NCBI GenBank assembly: GCA_946800325.1
Contig: OX326958.1
Coordinates: 71,979,264-72,043,263 of the forward strand
DNA from: Luzula sylvatica
Lineage: Eukaryota; Streptophyta; Magnoliopsida; Poales; Juncaceae
Reading direction: 5' to 3'
Length of the DNA stretch: 64,000 nucleotides
Shown here in pieces: positions 9,934-19,250 of this stretch. A program made the position numbers and the translations under genes. The notes beneath the pieces are model-generated. The model saw only the letters and a list, made by a program, of their open reading frames with translations, was not told where the DNA came from and did not search any database. Every line of letters starts with the position of its first letter. Positions within the stretch are counted from its first letter, which is position 1.

Positions 9934-10667
9934 TGAAGGAAATACAGTTTGGATCAACTAGAAGAACGTACAAATAAGGATAATGAAATGGTTGAGTTCA
10001 CGATGAGATTGTGTAAACTCAAGAACCAGGAGATGGTTCGTTCGAACGGACCAAGATGGTTCATTCGAAAGCACAATGATACGTTCGAACCAATGTGTTA
10101 TTCAGTTCTGGAATGGTTGTAATGGTATGATATGAGATTAATGGTATTAATTCTCAGATCTGGAAGAGAGATAACACATAGAATTTTGGTGATTTTTGAT
10201 GATCTTCTTCCTCAAGAAAAACCATTAGAGAGAAAGAGAGAATTTGGAGAAAATTTCTCAAATTCAGATTCAAGTAAGTTTACGCGTCAATACACTAGGA
10301 GGATTCACGTGTAACCGGAAGGCGATAACTCGAGGTAGATACGGGTAGAAAGATCTTTCATTGTGATCCAAGGAGAGCAAGAACGGGCAGGGTCGGAGCT
10401 TAACCGTAATGATTTCGGTTGTATACAACAAGACAAAGCTTCATCAACGGTGTCGAATCGTGCGGGCGTGGGACGCACGTGTTGTCGAAGAACGGGAGCG
10501 CGAAGAGCAACTACAAGCTCGTGTCCAACCCTTCTCTGTGATCAATTTCATGTGCTATGACACTATATATATAATAGTTATATATTAGTATTTGCATGTA
10601 GGATTATGATTCGTATCGTGAAATCGACGGTGTGGTCTTCGGGATCGGGTCGGACCGGACCCTCACA
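9934..10667 (+). repeat. 3' long terminal repeat of the copia remnant
   Basis: Begins TGAAGGAAATAC after the polypurine tract and probably ends in ACCCTCACA, giving about 730 bp; TGAAGG and CCCTCA make a rough terminal inverted repeat. A TATA-like run TATATATATAATAG lies near 10564-10577. Three TTCGAA-centred motifs cluster around 10040-10090. The 5' LTR is absent, so neither the right boundary nor a target duplication can be confirmed. Confidence 0.5.
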
Positions 10668-11166
10668 ATCAGTTGCGTGGGGCTATGTAGCAACGCCAAT
10701 AACCAACACAATTGTCCTCTCCCTACCTCTCTCTACCTCTCTGTAAATTAATTATTGTGTTCTCACAATATCTTTTAAAAATTGAGCACATGTTTCGTGC
10801 TCTAGACCCATTTCAAAAAAAAAAAAAAAATCATAAATAAACCGAAATTGAAGTGAATCGATGAAGTGTAATGTACATGTTCTTGAAGAATTGATCAATT
10901 GAGATGTATGTTCTTGAAGAATTGCATAACTGAAATTCCGGCAATGAAAGTTCCAACGAAACTTGAAATTTGCCGCGATTATTAAAAAAAAAAAAAAATG
11001 AGAAGAAGCCAAGAAATAGAGATGAAGGGAAGAAGCGAAGAAATTCGCGACGAATCTTGAAATCCAGGGGGGTTGACGACACGACGATCGACGAGAGAAG
11101 AGAAGAAATCGTGACGAGATAGCGCAGATCAATAATGACATGTGGGCTGACATAAACAGTGCCTGG

Positions 11167-11207
<41 letters not shown>

Positions 11208-11431
11208 AGATGAATCTGCTGAAAAGATTTTGAGTTAGTGCCATGTTTTTGTTATCATTCTATGCACTTGCATTAATCCCATCAATGAAAATCATATTTT
11301 CATAACGGGAAGTTGAATAATATTTTATACTTACATATTTTGGAAACGCACAATACACAAATAAAAAAAGAATCAACTATGAACCTAGACTATATATGAT
11401 AAGAATAAATAAAGAAATATAAAATATAATT
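10668..11431. other. Intergenic DNA with microsatellite, no gene seen
   Basis: Contains poly-A runs near 10815-10831 and 10984-10998, two copies of ATGTTCTTGAAGAATTG (around 10873 and 10907) and a GAGCAC/GTGCTC inverted repeat at 10785-10802. No reading frame has a recognisable domain. The stretch 11030-11150 is richer in GC than its surroundings. Confidence 0.5.
11169..11205. repeat. (TC)n microsatellite
   Basis: About 18 uninterrupted TC dinucleotides. Confidence 0.95.
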
Positions 11432-12752
11432 GGGGGAATTTCTTGTATGTCCTTCCAAAAACATAAAATATCATATTTGTCCCTCTAAAACTATGAATAT
11501 CAAATTTGTCCATTCAAAACAAATAAACTAACAAATGTATCCATTAAAAACTCTAAATTTATCAAATAAATCCTTCTAAAACTCATATAATATCACATTT
11601 GTCTAAATTGTTAACTTTCCATCCACTTCAACATAATTTAGAATTATTAACTCTAGTTAAATCATAAATTATAAATTTAAATGGCGAAAATACCCTCCAT
11701 TATCTAAAAAGACATCCAGCCCACAAATTCACTTCTATTTTCTTTTGTTTTTAAATCGTGTATCTTCATCTTCCACTCTTTCCACTCATATCCAAGAGCT
11801 CACTTTTCATTTGCATTTCATCCACTTTTTGTTATTCATACTTTGCTTCTGAGAAAGAAATTGCTTGAAGTAGAGAAAGCTAGAAGGAGCTTGTGTGTTT
11901 GTATGAATTAGGAAATGAGGTAACCATATCAATCTCATCTTCTTATTTGATCTCTCATTCTCTGAATTGATTGGTATGTAGTGAAAATGGGACTGTAGCG
12001 AAAATTGGGGTTGTAGCAAAAATTTCGTATGAATTTCATCTTCTTATTCGATCTCTTGTTCTCTGTATTGATTGGTATGTAGCGGAAATTAGACTGGAGG
12101 GAAAATTGGGGTTGTAGAGAAATTTCATATGAATTTCATCTTCTTATTCGATCTCTCATTCTCTGCATTGATTGGTATGTAACGTAAATGGAGCTGTACC
12201 GAAAATTTGGGTTGTAGCGAAAAATTAGTCGAAAGGTTGTTTTCACTACGGTTAATGTTTTGTGCGAGATAGAGATACGATCTTACTAAATCAATTGAGT
12301 AAAGGAGAGAAGAAGAGCTTCCTTGATCGACTTGTGAAGAGAAAGGAGAAAGAGCCAGGAAACAAAGGAAACAAATACTGAAGAAGAGGCGTCAAGGTTG
12401 AATCGCTAAGAGCTTCATCTCGCTAGAAAAAAACGCCATGGAGAAGAGGAGTAAGAGAAGAACTTCATCTCGCAAGAAAAAGTAGCCATGGAGAAGAGGA
12501 GTAAGAGGAGGGATATAAGAAGAAGGGCCAGGTTGAGCTTATCGGGTTTATGGGGATTATCGGGTTTAGAAGGTAAATTAGTAATTATACAATTTTTCTG
12601 TTAACTTTAACACATTCGGTAGTTTTGAACTAATTTGATATGAATTAAGTTTTAGAGGGTTAAATATGATATTAGCAACTTTGTAGGGACAAATATGATA
12701 TAATTAGTTTTTAGAGGGTTAAATATGATATGAACTAACTAGAAATTACCCC
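11432..12752. mobile_element. Mutator-like non-autonomous element with perfect 9-bp target duplication
   Basis: Left end GGGGGAATTTCTTGTATGTC and right end, read inward, GGGGTAATTTCTAGTTAGTT. Both ends continue with ATATCATATTTGTCCCT-like blocks in inverted orientation. The flanking 9-mers aatataatt at 11423-11431 and 12753-12761 are identical, the diagnostic target duplication of Mutator-like elements. The 1,321-bp interior has no transposase. It holds tandem copies of a ~90-bp unit with TTCATCTTCTTATTCGATCT and GATTGGTATGTAGCG (about 11925-12240), and a duplicated block with GCCATGGAGAAGAGGAGTAAG-type sequence (12410-12510). The right end abuts the stop codon of the EDM2-like gene. A truncated relative lies at 16375. 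Confidence 0.85.
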
Positions 12753-12760
12753 AATATAAT

Positions 12761-13113
12761 TTAGTCAGTAATCCAACCACAAGAAGATCCAGGGGGCGGT
12801 CCTGTATAAGGAGGCAAATCCGTCCTTATGACCCCGTCCATATCATAACAAAATAATCGAACAGAGGACCCTAAATTGAACTGCGGACCTGGTCCACAAA
12901 ACTTGGTCTCTTGGAGCCTGGGTGCATATCTGTCCATAACGCATCTACTACTCGATCCATCATCGTAATTATCTGAACTTGATCCAATATCTCCTCTCAT
13001 TGTCATCGCCTCCTCTTCATTATTGCTTTCTCCTTTCTCTGATTCACAGCCTCCTCTCTTCTCTTCTTTCTCTAGTTCACACACATCTAAAACTCCTCTC
13101 TTCTTTTCCTTGC

Positions 13114-13163
<50 letters not shown>

Positions 13164-15148
13164 TCTGTTTTATTTGTCTCTCTTGAGGTTCTTTCACTGG
13201 AAATTATGTGTGAAGGAGAACCATCATGGGTAATGGCAATCGCTGAGACTTGTTCATTTCTTTGACAAGAGGGAAACTTGATGTGATTTCTTAGCGGTGT
13301 TCCCAAATCATCATCCATTTTGTGATCCCTGAAATAATAAAAAAATAACTATTTAATATTATTATTTTTATGATTGTTATAATAATAGAAAAGAAGTAGT
13401 AAGTAGTAAGTAGTAAGTAGTACATGCAGTAAATGAGGATGCGGTTATGTGGAAGGAGATGCTCCCAAGCTCTTGTGGGAATGACTTCATCTTCTTGTTC
13501 AAATACCAACCAAGGCAAACACTTTCTATGGTAAGATTTAGGGCAGCGTCGACATACTGCAAACTGAAGGGCAAAATCGTCTTTTTGCTCCGGTTCCTTG
13601 CACACGGAGCATTTGTGATACGGACACGTAAATTCACTCATGCATTTCCAATGGTAGAAATAACCACAACTTGCATTTACACATTTAAATACCTACAAAC
13701 AAATTACAACAAATATTAATTACTAAGTAATAACAATATGGATCAATATATTACAATAATTAATAGTACCTCAGGATCCTTGGTTTTATCAGAATTGCCT
13801 AATTTTCCACATACAAAGCATTGTTGCTGTTTCAAATCGCAATTCTTGCAAATGAAGTTTGTAATGTCCTGAAGAGATATATATTTGTATATATGTTAAC
13901 AAAAACAACAAGAAGAATGATTAATTAGTTTAAAGCATGAATAAATGAATGAAATTACCTCTAATTGTGATTCGAAGAAACCCAGACCTTCACATTTTGA
14001 TTCTTCCCCAGCTTCTTTAGTTGCATGAAAAGATCTCATGCATTCCCCTTCACAACTGAAAATAAAAAATGAATCAGCAAAAGAAAACTTCAGGGACTAA
14101 AATGTAAACTTACCATAGTAGTTCACCACCATTGTCACAAATACAGCATACATCGTCAAATGTATCATCTTCACTCTGCAAATTTACATTATTATTTACA
14201 ATATGATTAGTCAATATAACAAAATCTGAAAATAGTAAATCTGCGAATTTACATTATTATTTATGTCTCCAGTTGTTGCTGTGTTGATTTTTCCAATTAA
14301 ACCCTTCAAAATCTGAAAATAGTAAAGCTTGATTAGTAAGTAATAAATTAGTACCAAATCCATCCATAAAAACAAGGGTATTAATTAAGAACTTAATTTT
14401 GTTTATTTGCATTTATTTCAGAACAACAGCAGTTCAGTAAAAATAAAATAAGTACCAAATCAAGGAATTATAGATAGGTATTATAGGAGTTAAATGCTTA
14501 TTACAATGTTTGCATCAATAATTACTTGAGATTAATTGATAACATTGCTCAAGAGAAGAAAAAAAATTACTCGAGATTTGGATAGAGTTGGGTCCTGTTC
14601 TGCAAATTTCTGTATAAAAGAGAGGTGAGAAAGCAAATCATCTTCAGATGGGCTTCCTTGAGATTTACTACACACAAGATTCAAAACCCTCTCGTGAATA
14701 ATTAAACCCAAAAATTACAATTTACAAAAGGGAATAAAAGTAATTACTCGAAAAGGCGTCCTAGATGATTCCACAATGTCTTTACCGTTGAATTCGTGTG
14801 CCACTTGACGAAATGCAGCATGTGAATAGTGATCGAGATAGTCCTAATTACCCCTTGGTAAATCTTTCGAGGCTTCAATAGCTTGATCCATTTGCCGTTC
14901 TTGGATGAAACAAAGACTTCGGGGCCAGCCCTTGAGGAAAGGTCCAATTTCCAAGCGATTACCCGCTGGTGGACCTTATGCAACCAATCTGCTGTGTTTC
15001 CTCGTAAGTAGACTGGCGAGGAAATCTGGGATTTGTCGAATTGGGGTAGATCGGAGAAGAGTATGGGGTCGCCTTTTCCGTTGAAGAACTGGTAATTGGT
15101 GACTGAATCTGGGATGAACTCGGAATCACCATCTCGAGAATACGCCAT
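12761..15148 (-). CDS. EDM2-like PHD-finger protein, shortened (8 exons)
   Basis: EDM2 proteins are nuclear PHD-finger regulators of heterochromatic repeats within genes. Exons read by hand on the minus strand: 15148-14748, 14667-14571, 14312-14253, 14175-14114, 14055-13959, 13868-13770, 13692-13424, 13328-12761. All introns are GT-AG and phases agree, giving 1,653 nt or 550 residues without a stop. The N-terminus (FIPDSVTNYQFF, KWIKLLKPRK) matches the EDM2 N-terminal region. Residues about 195-350 hold the PHD cluster: VCCICDNGGELL, CCEGECMRSFHATKE, CKNCDLKQQQCFVCGKLG, CPYHKCSVC, FAVCRRCPKSYHRKCLPW. Then come LGTPLRNHIKFP, an Asn15 run (residues 419-433), and a tail with DRYAPRLQE and a terminal CGWITD. 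The central methyltransferase-like part of full-length EDM2 (well over 1,000 residues) is absent. The start was chosen by similarity; an upstream in-frame Met lies in purine-rich leader. It may be a functional short paralogue or a decaying copy. Confidence 0.8.
13115..13159. repeat. (ATT)15 microsatellite within the EDM2-like last exon
   Basis: Fifteen uninterrupted ATT triplets; on the minus strand they encode fifteen consecutive asparagines and keep the reading frame. Confidence 0.95.
13393..13421. repeat. 7-bp tandem repeat in EDM2-like intron 7
   Basis: Four copies of AGTAGTA-type 7-mers directly adjoining the exon 7 splice donor (GT at 13423-13422). Confidence 0.85.
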
Positions 15149-15260
15149 CGCAGCCAGTTGCTCGTGCCTCATGCCTTTGCTTGCTACAGAGAAGAGAGAG
15201 AAAGAAAGAGAGAAAGAAAGAGGGTAGTTTTGTTTATGGCAACAGCAAATACCCAAGCAC
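15149..15260 (-). promoter_or_regulatory. Purine-rich leader of the EDM2-like gene
   Basis: Directly upstream of the chosen start codon. On the plus strand 15188-15224 is a GAGAGAAAGAAAGAG run, i.e. a CT-rich tract in the sense strand, common in plant 5' leaders. The frame stays open through it but translates to low-complexity residues, which argues for untranslated leader. Confidence 0.45.
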
Positions 15261-16374
15261 AGCTCACGAGTGCGGAAATGGCAAGTCCAGTTAAGAATTT
15301 ACCTACATAAACCTGGTCTAGATTGGGTCAACTAAATTTACTTTCGAATCATATGCGCCGAAATACTTATAATTTCTGTACGTTCAGACTACTTGAATAA
15401 TGGTCAAATTGAATTGTACAGGTCGCTACATGAGGAATGCACTGTTATTAGATACAGAGGATCCATTGCTTACTTTTATTGAACGGTAAATTCTGTGCGG
15501 GTTCACTGAATTTTGTGAACACGTAGTCAGTGGACAGACTACCTAAATACGATACAATTTGTAAAAGGAAATTTGCAAATTACTTTTCTATAAAGATTTA
15601 TTGAGGCTAACCTACTTAATTATATTTATAGAGACTAACTTATTTAATTAAGTATCAAAATTTTGATACTTAATATTTTTTAATCATTTAATTTATATTG
15701 AGATTTGTGTTTTTTCATGATGATCGTAAAATTTTGTGCACATCATAAAATGCACAAATTTCAATATAATTGCAATAAACAAAGAAATCCTAATAAAAGC
15801 AAATCAAATAAACACAATAAATTAGCTAACAAAGAAGATACATTACCCTAAAAAAGGAAAATCGTCGCCCGTGGGATCTACCACAGCCTCTCAGATCTTC
15901 GTCGTTCTTCGCGGGTGTAGAATCGCCTCTCAGATCCATGATCAATTGCCGGAATCTGTTGTCATTCGACGGATCTTTGATTAATCGCCGAATCTAGGAT
16001 CAATCGATGGCTGACTCTTCGTCCATTGTCGTTATGAGCGTGAGTGTGAGTGTGAGTGTGCGTGTGCGTGGATTCTGAGTTTTGGGGCCTGTTATAATCC
16101 AAAAAAATTGAAAAATAATTATGTGAACAATCCAATCTACAATAAATAAACATCCAATCTGTCAATTGAAAGTGATGGGCCACATCTAGACATTTGTTGT
16201 CAATCTGGTTACAAATTCAATTCAAGAAGTAAAATCTGAACCTTACAAGAAGACCGATGTACTTGGCCTGCACAAAATCGAGCCCAATTGACAAAAATCA
16301 ATTAAGATGCAAAATTTTCATGTTTCAGGGAATCAAGGGCACCATATCTTTGAAGTATTTGTGTTTTTTTTTTT
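15261..16374. other. Intergenic DNA with an unassigned GC-richer patch
   Basis: Mostly AT-rich. At 15860-16080 the composition becomes GC-richer, with two copies of CTCTCAGATC (15889 and 15928). Short frames occur on both strands here: plus strand MADSSSIVVMS at 16006, ending at a potential GTGAGT donor; minus strand MDLRGDSTPAKNDEDLRGCG. Either could be a first exon, but no downstream exon was found and I recognise neither. Confidence 0.3.
16038..16070. repeat. (GTGAGT/GTGCGT)n microsatellite
   Basis: Hexanucleotide repeats GTGAGT grading into GTGCGT. Confidence 0.9.
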
Positions 16375-17110
16375 GGGGGAATTTCTTGTATGTCCTTCCA
16401 AAAACACAAAATATCATATTTGTCCCTCTAAAATTGTGAATATCAAATTTGTCCATTCAAAACAAAAAAACTAACAAATTTATCCATTCAGAACTCAAAT
16501 TTATCAAATAAATCCTTCTAAAACTAATATAATATCGCATTTGTCTAAATTGTTAACTTTCCATCCACTTAAACATAGTTTAGAATTATTAACTCTGGTT
16601 AAATTATAAATTATAAATTTAAATGACTAAAATACCCTCAATTGTCTATCCAGCCCACAAATCCACTTGTGTGTTTTTTATTATTTTAAATCGTGTATTT
16701 TCATCTTCCACTCTTTCCGCTCATATCCAAGAGCTCACTATTCATTTGCATTTCATCCACTTTTTGCGATTCATACTTTGCTTCTGAGAAAGAAATCGTA
16801 TGGATTAGAGAAGCTAGAAGGAACTGTGTGTTTGTATGAATTAGGGAAACTAGGTAACCATATCAATCTCATCTTCTTATTCTATCTCTCATTCGCTGCA
16901 TTGATTGGCATGTAGCGAAAATTGGGGTTGTAGCGAAAATTTCATATCAATTTCATCTTCTTATTCGGTCTCTCATTCTCTACAATTGATTGATATGTAG
17001 CGAAAATGGGGCCGTGGCAAAAATTACATATCAATTTCATCTTCTTATCAATTTCATCTCCCATTCTCTGCATTTGAAATCAAAACAAATAGGGCTGTGG
17101 CAAAAATTGG
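16375..17110. mobile_element. Truncated second copy of the Mutator-like element
   Basis: Starts with the same GGGGGAATTTCTTGTATGTC terminus as the element at 11432 and follows it closely for about 700 bp, through ATATCATATTTGTCCCTCTA, CCACTCTTTCCGCTCATATC and the internal GATTGGCATGTAGCG repeats. The matching right terminus does not occur before the satellite array, so the copy lacks its 3' part. It follows an 11-base poly-T run, which hides any target duplication. Confidence 0.75.
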
Positions 17111-18190
17111 GAATCTCTGATTCATCTTCTTAACATTATAATCTCTGATTGATGATCTCTGGTACATTATAAATATCAATGTGACTCATAAAATGAATAA
17201 TGAATTATCTCTGGAAAATCATACAAAGTTCTTGTGCAGCTAGGTCACATTGATTGTGAGATGGAATTAGAAATTGAGAAAGATGAATACTATAAGCCAA
17301 TCGAAGCATCGGGTTCATCACAAACATCAATCATAAAAAGATTAAAAAAAAATGTTAGTTAGTTATGTAATTATTCAATGTATTTTGTTTTTGTAATCTG
17401 ATATGTTGTCATTACTGAAATATAGAGGGCGAGGAAAAAAGAATGCGCGTCATCCACTTCAACATCAAGCATTTACACAAGAATATATTTAAGTCATGAG
17501 AGGTGATTGATCTAATTTTTCTATGTAGTGCGGTTTTAATTTTGATTTTGTTATGTTTATTTTGAGAAAGTCATTTGTAAAACTGATACAAACAAACAAA
17601 CTTTGACTATGAATGAAAAAATGATGAAAATTAGACCAAATTTGTGAAAATATTTATGAACTCAATTTCGATACAATTATAACATATACTCAACACGATT
17701 ATAACACATTTCTCAAATTATATTACAAAGTTTATTACAATTTGAAGGAATCGAAACATATACTCGAAACAAATTTGAATCGAAACAATTTATATTACAT
17801 AGTTGTTTACACATTTCTCAACAATGATATGATACTCAAATTATATTACATACTCAACACGATTATAGCACACTTCTCAAATTATAACACATACTCGAAC
17901 CAACCAAGCTCCAGAGCTCGAAGCCCGTAAATGAAGGAACAAGCTCCATAACTCCAAGCCCCACAATCGAACGAACACTACATGTATTGAACGGTACCAA
18001 CTCGCGAATTTGTCAATAAAATCCATCTATTAATCTATTAAGTAAAATAATTAAAAAACGCAAAATTTCAGTGATTAACTATCAAATCCCGAAAAAATGC
18101 CAAAAAAAGTGAGGAAAAGAGGGAGATATAAAACCAGATCTTCTTTCGACATCCTTGTTTCTACAATAAAACCATTGAATAGATGATGAA
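17111..18190. other. AT-rich DNA bordering the satellite, no gene seen
   Basis: No recognisable coding sequence. One direct repeat pair, ACTCAACACGATTATA plus TTCTCAAATTATA, occurs at about 17690-17725 and 17850-17885. Sequence near 17935-17990 is GC-richer but has no identifiable function. Confidence 0.5.
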
Positions 18191-18299
18191 GAAAATGATT
18201 ATGTTGTGGTTTACTTCAAAAAACGAAAATTAGTTTGTGGCTTTCTTCAAAAAAAGAAAATTAGTTTGTGGTTTTCTTAAAAAAAAAAAAAATTAGTTT

Positions 18300-18321
18300 G
18301 TGGTTTTTCGAAGAAAACCAC
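18300..18321. repeat. Inverted-core hairpin unit (first of a dispersed set)
   Basis: GTGGTTTT is followed within a few bases by AAAACCAC, a short inverted copy of the satellite core, giving a 22-bp near-palindrome. Similar units occur near 18501, 20319, 34009, 34178, 36188, 37082, 37251, 41441, 41610, 46430, 48750, 50673, 51093, 51757, 56549, 56846, 57288, 57740, 58156, 58568, 58854, 59840, 60225, 60484, 60736, 61840, 62010, 62867, 63160, 63540 and 63805. Confidence 0.9.
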
Positions 18322-18799
18322 AAAAAAAGAAAATTAGTTTGTGGTTTTCATCAAAAAAAGAAAAATTAGTTTGTGGTTTTCTTCAAAATAAGAAAATTAG
18401 TTTGTGGTTTTATTCAAAAAAGAAAAGAAAATTAGTTTCAGATTTTCTTCAAAAAAAAAAACTTAGTTTGTGGTTTTCTTCAATAAAAGAAATTTTGTTT
18501 GTGGTGTTTTGAAGAAAACCACAAAAAAGAAAATTAGTTTGTGGTTTTCTTCCAAAAAAGAAAAATTAGTTTGTGGTTTTCTTCAATAAAAGGAAATTAG
18601 TTTGCGGTTTTCTTCAAAAAAAAGAAATTAGTTTGTGGTTTTCTTCAAAAAAAGGAAATTAGTTTTTGGTTTTCTTCAAAAAAAGGAAATAAGTTTGTGG
18701 ATTTCTTCAAAAAATGGAAATTAGTTTGTGGTTTTCTTCAAAAAAAGTTTTTGGTTTTCTTCAAAAAAAGAAAAATCAGTTTGTGGTTTTCTTCAAAAA

Positions 18800-19250
18800 A
18801 AGAAAATTAGTTTGTGGTTTTCTTCAACAAAAGAAAATTAGTTTGTGGTTTTCTTCAACAAAAGAAAAAATAGTTTGTGGTTTTGTTAAAAAAAAAAAAT
18901 TATTTTGTGGTTTTCTTCAAATAAAGAAAATTAGTTTGTGGTTTTCTTCAAAAAATGAAAAATTAGTTTGTTGTTTTCTTCAACAAAAGAAAAAATAGTT
19001 TGTGGTTTTGTTCAAAAAAAGAAATTAGTTTGATGTTTTCTTCAAAAAAAAAACAATTAGTTTGTGGTTTTCTTCAACAAAAGAAAAAATAGTTTGTGGT
19101 TTTGTTCAAAAAAAGAAATTAGTTTGTGGTTTTCTTCAAATAAAGAAAATTAGTTTTTGGTTTTCTTCAAAAAATGAAAAATTAGTTTGTGGTTTTCTTC
19201 AGCAAAAGAAAAAATAGTTTGTGGTTTTGTTCAAAAAAAGAAATTAGTTT
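18800..19250 (+). repeat. CAACAAAAG / GTTC variant sub-block of the satellite
   Basis: Units ending CTTCAACAAAAGAAAAAATAG alternate with units containing TTTTGTTCAAAAAAAGAAATT. The same alternating pair recurs as small blocks near 34.5, 37.6-38.0, 40.0-40.4, 42.0-42.4, 44.4-44.8, 46.9-47.15, 51.9, 59.0-59.25 and 62.1-62.3 kb. Confidence 0.8.

Noticed and set aside
10123..10560. Open frames inside the copia LTR
   Set aside because: They lie within the LTR between the polypurine tract and the terminal CA; no protein similarity.
12979..13719. Plus-strand open frames across the EDM2-like exons (including a poly-Tyr/Leu run)
   Set aside because: They are antisense to spliced exons with strong PHD motifs; the Tyr/Leu runs are the ATT microsatellite read in the other direction.
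16006..16075. Possible first exon MADSSSIVVMS with a GTGAGT donor
   Set aside because: The donor-like string is part of the GTGAGT microsatellite and no downstream exon was found; kept only as a note in the intergenic entry.
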